DNA from: Candidatus Atribacteria bacterium
Lineage (GTDB): Bacteria; Atribacterota; Atribacteria; Atribacterales; Caldatribacteriaceae
DNA: 8,838 nt
NCBI GenBank assembly: GCA_029982105.1
Contig: JARRCQ010000056.1
Span: forward strand, 1-8,838
Direction: 5' to 3'
Shown: positions 1 through 6,115 of the stretch, one piece after another
Layout of the letters: every line of letters starts with the position of its first letter
Position numbering within the stretch: the first letter of the stretch is position 1
Notes under the pieces: model-generated
Databases searched by the model: none
Told to the model about the DNA's origin: nothing
The model's input: the letters and a program-made list of their open reading frames with translations, nothing else
Position numbers and translations under genes: made by a program

Positions 1-299
1 AAATTGTTTTCTTCCAGAAAAGTAGCAATTGGTGGAGCAATTGTGCTCCACCAATTGGGTGAGCCTATGAAAATTGTATCGTATGCTTCAATGTGCTCGA
101 TTCTGCTTTTTAGCGGAGGTCGGAAACCGGCCTGGATTTCTTTTTTGGCCTGTTCCACAGTTGCATTATATGAAGCAGGATAAGGAACCTCGGGCTGGAT
201 TTCATGTACAGTCCCACCCACTTTTTGATGAATCAGTTGGGCAAGTTTTCGGGTATTTCCTGAGCGGGAGTAATAGGCGATGAGGATATTTCCTTTCAT
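1..299 (-). CDS. Flavodoxin family protein, N-terminal part (runs off the left edge)
   Basis: Read on the minus strand from an ATG at 299-297, this gene gives 99 residues before the window ends, so the C-terminal part is missing. It starts MKGNILIAYYSRSGNTRK, a flavodoxin first beta strand followed by the FMN phosphate-binding loop SRSGNT (residues 11-16). Residues 75-94 (TIFIGSPNWWSTIAPPIATF) hold the second FMN-contacting loop in the form typical of the larger flavodoxin_4-like family. The protein probably carries FMN and moves electrons in the cytoplasm. An AGAAAGGAAGA ribosome binding site lies just upstream of the ATG and supports the start. A decayed aldo/keto reductase tail sits immediately upstream on the same strand, so the two were probably once neighbours in an operon. 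The reading frame on the opposite strand here is a shadow. Family assignment is firm; the exact electron donor and acceptor cannot be told. Confidence 0.88.
   Translation of the reverse strand, partial: MKGNILIAYYSRSGNTRKLAQLIHQKVGGTVHEIQPEVPYPASYNATVEQAKKEIQAGFRPPLKSRIEHIEAYDTIFIGSPNWWSTIAPPIATFLEENN
26..57. repeat. Perfect 14-bp inverted repeat inside the flavodoxin gene
   Basis: CAATTGGTGGAGCA (26-39) is followed, after a four-base loop, by its exact reverse complement (44-57). It lies in the codons for the NWWSTIAPPI segment of the flavodoxin. The Trp-Trp codons (TGG TGG) are complementary to the Pro-Pro codons (CCA CCA), and the flanking codons AAT/ATT and AGC/GCT also pair. The hairpin may therefore be partly a by-product of a conserved protein motif. 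No T-tract follows, so it is not a terminator. Confidence 0.8.
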
Positions 300-320
300 A
301 TAAAATCTTCCTTTCTGAAT

Positions 321-413
321 TTATTTTCCAGTCAGTTTTTCTGCTTCTTCTGTAAGCGTTTATCCGGCAATTTTAATCTTTGAGAGTGCTTCGTTGATTT
401 CGGAGTAGATAAA
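321..413 (-). pseudogene. Remnant of an aldo/keto reductase C-terminus
   Basis: On the minus strand, in one frame, this stretch reads FIYSEINEALSKIKIAG, then a TAA stop at 362-360, then TLTEEAEKLTGK and a final TAA at 323-321. The pattern 'E-I-x-E-A-L-S-K-I-x-[IV]-x-G ... E-x-x-E-K-L-T-G' is how many canonical aldo/keto reductases end, normally with GxRY at the position where the stop now stands. Upstream in the same frame another stop appears within a codon, and no reductase barrel sequence can be followed further. This is therefore a short tail of a deleted gene with an additional internal stop. It differs from the intact reductase at 817-1839, which has a ferredoxin tail instead. The scrap is short, so the family call rests on one motif. 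Confidence 0.5.
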
Positions 414-416
414 TCA

Positions 417-751
417 ATCCATTTTTTTCAAAAAACGGAAATAGCTTTGGCCACATTCTTGTATAACTGCTTATTGAGAAACCAATGCCTATTTTTAATT
501 ATAAACTACCTTCTCAAATTTCCAAGTTCATAAGTTCATCTTTGTAGCTTGTATATTCTACAGTTTGAAATTAACTCCAGGTTAATAGAGAAACTTAGAG
601 TATTCTTGACCCAGAAGTAGCCATAAGTGGTAGGATACCTAAAGAGGTCAATATTGCGTAATCTCAGGATGGATATAGAATATATAAACAGTTTTATTCA
701 GGATTACGAAGAAGTTTGATGAAATCATTAGACATTTTTCTAAGATGTAAC
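417..751. other. Intergenic stretch between divergent redox genes, no gene seen
   Basis: Between the reductase remnant and the leader hairpin of the ferredoxin-fused reductase I find no reading frame with a plausible start or protein composition on either strand. The sequence is AT-rich. It probably once held the rest of the deleted minus-strand reductase, but I cannot recognise protein-level traces of it. The only feature I would single out is the promoter-like pair listed separately. Confidence 0.5.
654..681 (+). promoter_or_regulatory. Candidate promoter for the ferredoxin-fused reductase
   Basis: TTGCGT (654-659) and TAGAAT (676-681) are separated by 16 bases; the -10 matches TATAAT at five of six positions, while the -35 is weak. 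Transcription from here would give a leader of roughly 130 bases that contains the 752-781 hairpin. This is a pattern match only. Confidence 0.28.
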
Positions 752-781
752 CCCACCAGCTTTTTACCTGTTGTTGGTGGG
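752..781 (+). promoter_or_regulatory. Leader hairpin upstream of the reductase
   Basis: CCCACCAGC (752-760) pairs with GTTGGTGGG (773-781), nine pairs including one G-T, around a 12-base loop. No T-tract follows on either strand, so it is unlikely to be a simple terminator. It ends 36 bases before the reductase ATG and could influence mRNA stability or be the foot of a regulator site. Confidence 0.4.
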
Positions 782-816
782 TGGGCATAAATTGCCAATT
801 AGAAAGGAAGAATAAA

Positions 817-1839
817 ATGGCACAAATGGTAATAGGAAAAACTGGATTAACTGTAGAGCAGAATGGCTTTGGAGCACTTCCTATTCAAAGAGTGTCCAAA
901 CAAGAGGCGGTGTGTCTTCTGCGTAAAGCCTACGACGGCGGCATAAATTTTTACGATACTGCTCGTAGCTATTCAGATAGTGAAGAGAAACTTGGTGAAG
1001 CGTTCTCCGATGTATGGGATAAAATTGTAATTGCTACCAAAATTCCAGCTGTTGATGTTCCTAGATTCTGGGATGACTTACACACCAGCCTGCGCATGCT
1101 GAGGAGAGATCACATAGACATTTTCCAGTTCCATAATCCTCCTTTCTGCCCTCGGCCTGGTGACGATAAGGGACTGTATGAGGCAATGTTAGAGGCAAAA
1201 CAAGAGGGAAAAATCCGCTTTATTGGTATGACCAACCATCGCCTGGATGTAGCGTGGGAAGTAATTAACTCAGGGCTGTATGATACCCTCCAGTTTCCAC
1301 TCAATTATCTGAGCACAGATAAAGAGCTGGAGCTGGTTCAAGCCTGCAAGGAAAAAGGAATAGGGTTTATTGCTATGAAGGCACTCTCGGGAGGGCTTAT
1401 CACTGATTCTGCAGCTGCCTGTGCATGGTTGTCCTGCTTTGGGCATGTCGTACCTATCTGGGGTATCCAGCGGGAGAAGGAGTTGGATGAATTTCTCTCT
1501 TATATTTCCATCCCTCCCGCTCTGAGTGATGAGATGATGGATAGGATTGAGACAGATCGCCAAGAATTGCAGGGTAATTTCTGCCGGGGCTGTGGATATT
1601 GTATGCCTTGCCCTCAGGGGATTGCTATTAATACGTGTGCCAGAGCATCGTTGCTCCTCAGGCGGGCGCCTTCTGAAATAATTTTATCTGAAGATGGTCA
1701 GCAAATGATGAAAAAAATTGAGGATTGTATAGAATGTGGTCAATGTTCTGAAAAATGTCCTTATGGTCTGGATGTTCCTGAATTACTTAAAAAGAATTAT
1801 GAGGATGTTAAAGAAGTGCTGGCAGGAAAGCCTATTTAA
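817..1839 (+). CDS. Aldo/keto reductase with C-terminal double 4Fe-4S ferredoxin domain
   Basis: A 340-residue protein. Residues 1-245 form an aldo/keto reductase barrel with the catalytic tetrad visible: Asp47 and Tyr52 in NFYDTARSY, Lys75 in ATKIP, His106 in FQFHN. Residues 256-265 (CRGCGYCMPC, then PQG) and 304-314 (CIECGQCSEKC, then PYG) are two cysteine clusters of the ferredoxin-like domain found in a large branch of anaerobe aldo/keto reductases. The enzyme probably reduces or oxidises a carbonyl compound with NAD(P)H and can exchange electrons through the Fe-S centres; the substrate is unknown. I chose ATG 817 because AGAAAGGAAG lies six bases upstream. An in-frame GTG at 781 would add 12 residues of no family likeness and has no such site. 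The gene stands alone, with no clear terminator after it. Confidence 0.93.
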   Translation: MAQMVIGKTGLTVEQNGFGALPIQRVSKQEAVCLLRKAYDGGINFYDTARSYSDSEEKLGEAFSDVWDKIVIATKIPAVDVPRFWDDLHTSLRMLRRDHIDIFQFHNPPFCPRPGDDKGLYEAMLEAKQEGKIRFIGMTNHRLDVAWEVINSGLYDTLQFPLNYLSTDKELELVQACKEKGIGFIAMKALSGGLITDSAAACAWLSCFGHVVPIWGIQREKELDEFLSYISIPPALSDEMMDRIETDRQELQGNFCRGCGYCMPCPQGIAINTCARASLLLRRAPSEIILSEDGQQMMKKIEDCIECGQCSEKCPYGLDVPELLKKNYEDVKEVLAGKPI

Positions 1840-2034
1840 GTGATAAAGGACTCATTTTAGCTCTTTGAGGGTTTCTAGAGCTCTGGCCAGAGATAGTTAA
1901 CTGTAGAATTCGTGGTAATTTTCTCCTACTTCGGGCTCTGCTATTTTTTATGCTAGGGTATTATTGCAGACAATTACCGGGGGTAATTTGCAATTTGTAT
2001 ATTTCTTCCCGGGGTAATCTTTCTTCTCCCCCGT
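1840..2034. other. Intergenic stretch with small palindromes
   Basis: No coding sequence is apparent. It holds a 12-bp palindrome CTCTGGCCAGAG (1881-1892) and a 7-bp inverted repeat AATTACC/GGTAATT around GGG (1972-1988). The core of the latter, CCGGGGGTAAT, recurs in slightly altered form at 2009-2018. None is followed by a convincing T-tract, so how transcription of the upstream reductase stops is not evident. Confidence 0.45.
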
Positions 2035-2107
2035 CATGCCTGAAATCTTTTATCAGACATCCATGTTTTTAAATACTGTGGATTCCTGATAGAGGCATTC
2101 AGGAATG
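2035..2107. repeat. Imperfect inverted-repeat element (REP/MITE-like)
   Basis: The left arm (2035-2063, beginning CATGCCTGAA) and the reverse complement of the right arm (2079-2107, beginning CATTCCTGAA) match at 22 of 29 positions, including the shared blocks CCTGAA, TATCAG and ATCCA. As RNA, two further positions can form G-U pairs. The arms are 15 bases apart. The arm type (CGTCAT-CCTGAA...CAGGAATCCA) resembles dispersed extragenic palindromes in several bacterial phyla, so I infer a multicopy repeat; only one copy of this exact form is in the window. Confidence 0.6.
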
Positions 2108-2130
2108 TTCCCATTTAGTTTCAGGGAGAG

Positions 2131-2210
2131 AGAAGGTGGAGAATTACATTCCCGACGGTCTCAAGGACCAATGACGAGGGAGCGTTCTTCATCCACCTTC
2201 TTTTTCTCTT
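2131..2210 (+). terminator. Large stem-loop with T-rich tail, possible terminator or repeat
   Basis: AGAAGGTGGA (2131-2140) is the exact reverse complement of TCCACCTTCT (2192-2201), and the right arm runs directly into TTTTTCTCTT. The roughly 50-base interior includes GGTC-TCAAG-GACC and a segment containing CAATGACGAGGGAGC that resembles known extragenic palindromes. It could terminate transcription arriving from the left before the next operon. The long loop is unusual for an intrinsic terminator, so a mobile repeat is the alternative. Confidence 0.4.
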
Positions 2211-2220
2211 GTTAAGATAA

Positions 2221-2442
2221 CTCATTTATAAATTATTTAATACCCTATTAATATACAATGACAGGAAAGGGGAGTCCCTTGTAAAGAATGAGAGAAGAGG
2301 CTTCCTCTATGAGAGCCGAAAAGAGGAAATCCTTCCGGGGAAAGGGGGAAAGAAAAAAGGAATCCTTTCTGCGGGAGAAGGCTCACGACGCCCCGGGGGG
2401 AATATGCGCAGTGTGAGAGGGATGTTACAGCTAATTTTACTA
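2221..2442. other. Intergenic purine-rich stretch upstream of the GntR operon
   Basis: No gene is apparent. The sequence is strongly purine-rich on the plus strand. It carries minor inverted repeats such as AGAGG-CTT-CCTCT (around 2294-2306) and AAAGG-AAT-CCTTT (around 2357-2369), and several CCGGGG runs. The minus-strand reading frame across it has no ribosome binding site and a low-complexity Ser/Phe/Leu-rich product, so I treat it as spurious. Confidence 0.4.
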
Positions 2443-2484
2443 TTGACATTATTATAATATTGGTGTACTGTCAAATTAGTACAC
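2443..2484 (+). promoter_or_regulatory. Promoter with embedded palindromic operator for the GntR-ABC operon
   Basis: TTGACA (2443-2448) is followed after 17 bases by TACTGT (2466-2471), a weak -10. A TATAAT also occurs at 2453-2458 but lacks a properly spaced -35. GTGTACT (2463-2469) and AGTACAC (2478-2484) form a perfect 7-bp inverted repeat with an 8-base spacer, overlapping the -10. A palindrome with GTAC-type half-sites directly before a GntR gene is what an autoregulatory operator would look like. The binding itself is inferred. Confidence 0.6.
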
Positions 2485-2531
2485 TAATACAATATGTCGC
2501 AGAGATTTTTAAAGTGGGGGTGATATATATT

Positions 2532-2936
2532 GTGACGGCACGTTCTGTGTTTGATGAAAGTACACCGATATATATTCAGATAATGGATATGATCAAGCAA
2601 CGCATATGCGCCGGGCAATTGAGTATGGGCGATAAACTTCCCTCGGTGAGAGATATGGCTATAGAATTGAGAGTTAATCCTAATACCGTACAGCGCGCAT
2701 ATCAGGAGCTGGAGAGAGAGGAGATGGTCTTTACGCAAAGGGGAATGGGAACTTTTGTCACTAAGGACAAGGATAAAATCGATGCTGTCAGGCAGGAGCT
2801 GGCATCTCATCTGGCACAGCAATTTGTAGACGGTATGTTTGGTTTAGGTTTTGCAAAGGAACAGATTAAATACTACGTGGAGACATATCTGGAAAATGGC
2901 CATACCACAGAGCCAGATGGGAAAGAAAGGAGATAA
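2532..2936 (+). CDS. GntR-family transcriptional repressor, YtrA subfamily
   Basis: 134 residues. Residues 12-78 form a GntR winged helix-turn-helix: TPIYIQIMDMIKQRI, then DKLPSVRDMAIELRVNPNTV with the recognition helix around 49-61, then the wing QRGMGTFV (69-76). The remaining 55 residues are a short, mostly helical tail rather than a ligand-binding domain of FadR or UTRA type. That is the hallmark of the YtrA subfamily, whose members usually sit in front of and repress an ABC transporter operon. I chose the GTG at 2532 because GGGGGTGA (2516-2523) lies eight bases upstream. An extended frame from a TTG at 2460 would place the start inside the promoter and operator. The stop codon overlaps the ribosome binding site of the ATPase gene, so the two are co-transcribed. 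Confidence 0.9.
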   Translation: MTARSVFDESTPIYIQIMDMIKQRICAGQLSMGDKLPSVRDMAIELRVNPNTVQRAYQELEREEMVFTQRGMGTFVTKDKDKIDAVRQELASHLAQQFVDGMFGLGFAKEQIKYYVETYLENGHTTEPDGKERR

Positions 2937-2939
2937 TAC

Positions 2940-3638
2940 ATGGATAGCATATTGGAATTAGAAGGTCTTAAGAAACGCTATGGTTCTATATGGGCATTAG
3001 ATGGTATAGATTTAAAGGTGGGTGAAGGGGAAGTTCTGGGGTTGCTCGGGCCTAATGGTAGCGGCAAAACTACCATGTTAAAGCTAATTGCCGGTCTGGC
3101 TCGCCCTACCGATGGCAGAATACTCATAAATGGCCAAAAACCGGGACCAGTATCCAAAGCTCATACGGCAATACTACCGGACGTCGACCATATATACAGA
3201 TGGATGACCGTGCGACAGGCTATAGATTATGTGTCGAGTTTTTATGAAGATTTCGACCATGATAAAGCCAGAAGACTTATAGAGTTGATGAATATAGAAA
3301 CAGATATGAAGGTAGGGCATCTGTCCCGGGGTATGAGTGAGCGGTTCAAGCTTGTATTAACTATGTCCAGAAATGCTGAACTCATCCTTTTAGACGAGCC
3401 TTTAGGAGGAATAGACCCGACATCTCGAGACAAAATAGTATATGCCATAGCTACCGAATATCGCTGGGAACACAGCGCTATGATAATAGCCACGCACTTA
3501 GTGAGAGATATAGAATCGCTATTTGACAAAGTGATTTTTCTAAAAAGTGGTCAGATAGCGTTGTACGGGAGTGCTGATGAATTGCGGGAAAAATACAATG
3601 AGTCTGTGGAGGATATATTCAAGGAGGTATTTGCCTGA
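2940..3638 (+). CDS. ABC transporter ATP-binding protein (YtrB-like)
   Basis: 232 residues, a complete single nucleotide-binding domain. Walker A is GPNGSGKTT (37-45). The Q-loop region reads LPDVDHIYRWMTV (79-91), with Asp where most ABC ATPases have Gln. The signature is LSRGMSERF (128-136) instead of LSGGQ. Walker B is ELILLDEP (147-154), the D-loop GGID follows, and the switch His is His186 in ATHLV. The Asp Q-loop and LSRGM signature are seen in the YtrB-type exporters linked to YtrA regulators, so I read them as subfamily traits rather than damage. It would power the membrane protein encoded next. Three bases separate its ATG from the GntR stop, and its own stop overlaps the permease start by one base, so translation is coupled. 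Confidence 0.93.
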   Translation: MDSILELEGLKKRYGSIWALDGIDLKVGEGEVLGLLGPNGSGKTTMLKLIAGLARPTDGRILINGQKPGPVSKAHTAILPDVDHIYRWMTVRQAIDYVSSFYEDFDHDKARRLIELMNIETDMKVGHLSRGMSERFKLVLTMSRNAELILLDEPLGGIDPTSRDKIVYAIATEYRWEHSAMIIATHLVRDIESLFDKVIFLKSGQIALYGSADELREKYNESVEDIFKEVFA

Positions 3639-4459
3639 TGAACTTTATAAAATTGTATAAAAAGGAGTTTATAAAAGATTGTAAATCCTTTGCTGTTACT
3701 CTCATAATAATGACAGCAATGATGCTGTTTCTTTACTCGCGTATAGGATACTGGACCCCGGGTATACCCACGTTTATATTAGCAGTGACTATATTTGGAT
3801 TCAGTATAGCGGCTTTCATTAGTGGCTTTGATTATATGGGAGATGAATGGGAGCACAATAACCACTATCTTATGCTTTCGCTGCCAGTGAGAGGACGCGA
3901 TATACTGGGTGCTAAACTGGCCTGGTTTATTACCGAGTTTGGCACGTATATACTGCTTCTGGGCGCCTATACAATCGTCGTATTGCTTGGAGAGGCAAGA
4001 GAAATAGATATGATAAATAATGCACTCTATAGTGCTATAACGGTAGCAGCATGGAGGACGTATGGAATTATGGTGTTGCCTGTGCTTTACGTACTTGCAA
4101 CTACCGGGGTGTTAGCTTTATCATCGTATACTGTAGGCTCTACAGTTAAGAGATTTAAGTTCTGGGTGGGAGCTGTTTCGTTTATAGGGTCTGCAGGAGT
4201 ATTTTTCTATCTTTCCAACAAGGTAATGGAGATATCATCTGCGTGGATGCACGTAGAAATGTCATTAGGTAACATTCTGGCATGGCAACAGATAGAGAGT
4301 GCTTTAAATAGCGCTAATGTGGCAAACATTAATTTAGCGTCATTTGTAAACAACGTTGTGATAGGAATTGATATGTTAGCACTATTGATATGGACAGCTG
4401 GTTTTGTAGGTCTATTTTTTATAGCTTCTTGGTTACTTGAAAACGTTGTGGAGGTATAA
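3638..4459 (+). CDS. ABC-2 type transporter permease, six-TM
   Basis: 273 residues with about six hydrophobic segments, roughly 17-34, 44-64, 92-118, 141-163, 175-192 and 244-266. Between the second and third lies EWEHNNHYLMLSLPVRGRDI (70-89), the cytoplasmic coupling segment typical of ABC-2 permeases ('SLPVSRxxIxxAK'). The protein is the membrane part of the exporter powered by the preceding ATPase, probably as a homodimer. The start ATG overlaps the ATPase stop (TGATG), and AGGAGG lies 11 bases upstream. The cargo is unknown; relatives have been linked to resistance to cell-wall-active peptides or antibiotics, which is only a family-level hint here. Codon use is like that of its neighbours. 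Confidence 0.9.
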   Translation: MNFIKLYKKEFIKDCKSFAVTLIIMTAMMLFLYSRIGYWTPGIPTFILAVTIFGFSIAAFISGFDYMGDEWEHNNHYLMLSLPVRGRDILGAKLAWFITEFGTYILLLGAYTIVVLLGEAREIDMINNALYSAITVAAWRTYGIMVLPVLYVLATTGVLALSSYTVGSTVKRFKFWVGAVSFIGSAGVFFYLSNKVMEISSAWMHVEMSLGNILAWQQIESALNSANVANINLASFVNNVVIGIDMLALLIWTAGFVGLFFIASWLLENVVEV

Positions 4460-4463
4460 AGAG

Positions 4464-5366
4464 ATGAATAATATGAAAAAGGTATTTGTAATAGTACTAT
4501 CACTGACATTTGGTGGGCTTTTCTTGTCGGGTTGTGTGTATGTACGAAATTTGAGCGGATGGTCTGGTATTATGGAGGAGGGTTTTAAATTCAATATTGG
4601 TACGCCGGCATATGAGGAGAAAGGCTATGAGGTGTTCGATGTTGATGAAGAGGGAGATGGAGTATTGAGCATCGATGCTGATAGTATTAAGCTAAATATA
4701 GAAGGTGCTCAGGTTTCCGAGATTCAAGTGGATTACGCGAAGCAGGTCTTTGGTAAAAATATCACCCAAGATGAGGCACAGAGGGTAATGGATGAGATGT
4801 CCATCAATTTTGAAGAGCAGGATAACGGGGTGTACATTAAAGCCAGCACGGACAAGAAATCAAATATGGGTGTAAATATTCCCAAATGCCTTATAGCATT
4901 AGATATAAAGGTACCAGTTGATATGGAGATAGTGATTGATGGTAATAACGGAACAATAAAGATACAGAATATGGCTGGTGATATCAATATAGATGTTAAT
5001 AACGCTACTATAGAATTAATCGATGTCAGCGGCAACATTAAAATAAATAACGATAACGGTGCTATAAGATTGGTCTCTCCTAATGTAGGAAATTTGTCGC
5101 TCGAGTCGGTTAATGGTTTGGTGAGTGTTTCACTTAACAAATTGGCCGGAAATGTTTATGATGTAAGAACCAACAACGGTATGGTGAATATAACATTACC
5201 TCAGGACGTTGCAGCTGACCTGGAAGTTACTGTGGAAAATGGAAGAGTACGCTTGGATTTTCCTTTAGACCAGAAAGGTCGCACTTATACCGGCTCTCTG
5301 AGTGGTGGTGGTCCGAAAATGAAAGTCGATATTGGTAATGGTATGGTTAATATAGAGAAAAAATAA
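4464..5366 (+). CDS. DUF4097-type lipoprotein with Asn-Gly beta-repeat domain
   Basis: 300 residues. Residues 1-24 are a lipoprotein signal (MNNMKKVFVI, a hydrophobic core, then LFLSGC), so Cys24 should be lipidated and the protein anchored outside the cytoplasmic membrane. The second half repeats a short unit N-[GA]-x-[IV]-x-[ILV]: NGTIKI (162), NATIEL (180), NGAIRL (198), NGLVSV (217), NGMVNI (238), NGRVRL (259), NGMVNI (292). This is the stacked beta-strand pattern of DUF4097/DUF2807 'putative adhesin' domains, likely a beta-solenoid. I chose ATG 4464 because GGAGGT (4450-4455) sits eight bases upstream; the upstream in-frame ATG at 4437 lies inside the permease gene. The gene begins four bases after the permease stop, so it belongs to the exporter operon. 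A role as surface sensor or accessory factor is inference. Confidence 0.85.
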   Translation: MNNMKKVFVIVLSLTFGGLFLSGCVYVRNLSGWSGIMEEGFKFNIGTPAYEEKGYEVFDVDEEGDGVLSIDADSIKLNIEGAQVSEIQVDYAKQVFGKNITQDEAQRVMDEMSINFEEQDNGVYIKASTDKKSNMGVNIPKCLIALDIKVPVDMEIVIDGNNGTIKIQNMAGDINIDVNNATIELIDVSGNIKINNDNGAIRLVSPNVGNLSLESVNGLVSVSLNKLAGNVYDVRTNNGMVNITLPQDVAADLEVTVENGRVRLDFPLDQKGRTYTGSLSGGGPKMKVDIGNGMVNIEKK

Positions 5367-5404
5367 GCGGAATAATGAAAGTTTTTGTTCGGGAGATAAA
5401 ATTA

Positions 5405-5609
5405 ATGATAGAAGTCGAAGAGCTCGTAAAACATTACGGTGATATAAAGGCTGTAGACGGTGTGTCATTTGAAGTTAAGGAGGGCAAATGCGTGAGCTTT
5501 TAGGCCCCAATGGTACTGATATGATGTGTGGGTTTTGAGGCTCGATAATAGAGATATAAGGTTTGAAGATGAGAGTAAAATAGGGATTGAAAAAGACCGG
5601 ATAAAGAAA
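5405..5609 (+). pseudogene. Decayed ABC transporter ATP-binding protein gene
   Basis: After a GGGAGAT ribosome binding site (5391-5397) the ATG at 5405 opens a clear ABC ATPase N-terminus: MIEVEELVKHYGDIKAV, then DGVSFEVKEGKCVSF, then TAG (5501-5503). Shifting frame there gives LGPNGT-DMMCGF, the start of Walker A joined directly to the following helix, so GKTT with its catalytic lysine has been deleted. A second shift at 5533-5536 gives LRLDNRDIRFEDESKIGIEK-DRIKK, the usual segment after Walker A. Both shifts are explained by loss of one T from a five-T run. The remaining three quarters of the gene are absent; the last frame simply runs into the flavodoxin gene and stops at 5643-5645. Its place 38 bases after the lipoprotein gene suggests it was once a second transporter ATPase of the same operon. 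It cannot be functional. Confidence 0.85.
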
Positions 5610-5622
5610 GGGAGTGATAAGG

Positions 5623-6081
5623 ATGAGAACATTAATCATTTGTAAGTCGATACACCATGGTAATACTCAAAAAATTGCTGAAGTGATTGCTAATGTCCTG
5701 GAAGCAAAATTGGTAGAGCCGGAAGAGCTGGACATAAGTATGATTACAGAATATGATTTAGTTGGTTTTGGCTCGGGCATTTACTACGGGAAGCATCATA
5801 AAGATTTATTGAGAGTTGCTGATAGCTTGCCTTCCGTAAGAAACAAAAAAGCCTTTATTTTTTCGACCAGTGGCACAGGAGAGAAGAATGTTGGTAGAAA
5901 CCATAGGTTAATAAAGGAAAAATTAATGGCTAAAGGTTTTACCATCGTTGGAGAATTTTCTTGCCGGGGACTTGATAGTTTTGGGCTGTTGAAGCTAATT
6001 GGTGGGATCAATAAAGGTAAACCTGATGAAAACGACCTTAAAAGAGCAGAAGATTTTGCTAGACGCTTGAAAGATTCTTAA
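5623..6081 (+). CDS. Flavodoxin-like protein
   Basis: 152 residues, close to the size of a short-chain flavodoxin. The FMN phosphate loop is SIHHGNT (9-15). The second and third flavin-contacting loops correspond to GFGSGIYYGKHH (48-59) and STSGTG (81-86). The HHGNT loop and GIYYGKHHKDL segment are typical of a flavodoxin-domain group common in anaerobic Bacillota and archaea, whose electron partners are mostly unknown. I chose ATG 5623 with GGGAG six to eight bases upstream; an in-frame GTG at 5614 overlaps that site. The gene begins directly at the end of the ATPase remnant, which suggests that a deletion joined them, and it is closed by a strong terminator. It belongs to a different flavodoxin branch from the protein at the left edge. 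Confidence 0.9.
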   Translation: MRTLIICKSIHHGNTQKIAEVIANVLEAKLVEPEELDISMITEYDLVGFGSGIYYGKHHKDLLRVADSLPSVRNKKAFIFSTSGTGEKNVGRNHRLIKEKLMAKGFTIVGEFSCRGLDSFGLLKLIGGINKGKPDENDLKRAEDFARRLKDS

Positions 6082-6115
6082 AAACATTTTCTGGTAGTGC
6101 TTAAGCGGTCATTGC

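Noticed and set aside
74..283. Plus-strand open frame of 69 codons
   Set aside because: It lies opposite the flavodoxin gene, which has clear family motifs and a ribosome binding site on the minus strand.
2131..2201. T-box leader
   Set aside because: The interior lacks the conserved T-box AGGGTGGAACCGCG sequence, and no amino-acid gene follows.
2237..2449. Minus-strand open frame of 70 codons upstream of the GntR operon
   Set aside because: It has no ribosome binding site, a low-complexity product from a purine-rich tract, and overlaps the promoter region.
2453..2458. TATAAT as the -10 of the GntR promoter
   Set aside because: No -35-like hexamer sits 16-18 bases upstream; TTGACA at 2443 is too close, so the TACTGT pairing is preferred.
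4733..5140. Minus-strand open frame of 135 codons
   Set aside because: It is a shadow of the lipoprotein gene; the product is rich in Ser/Leu/Ile/Thr, as expected from the reverse of the Asn-Gly repeats.
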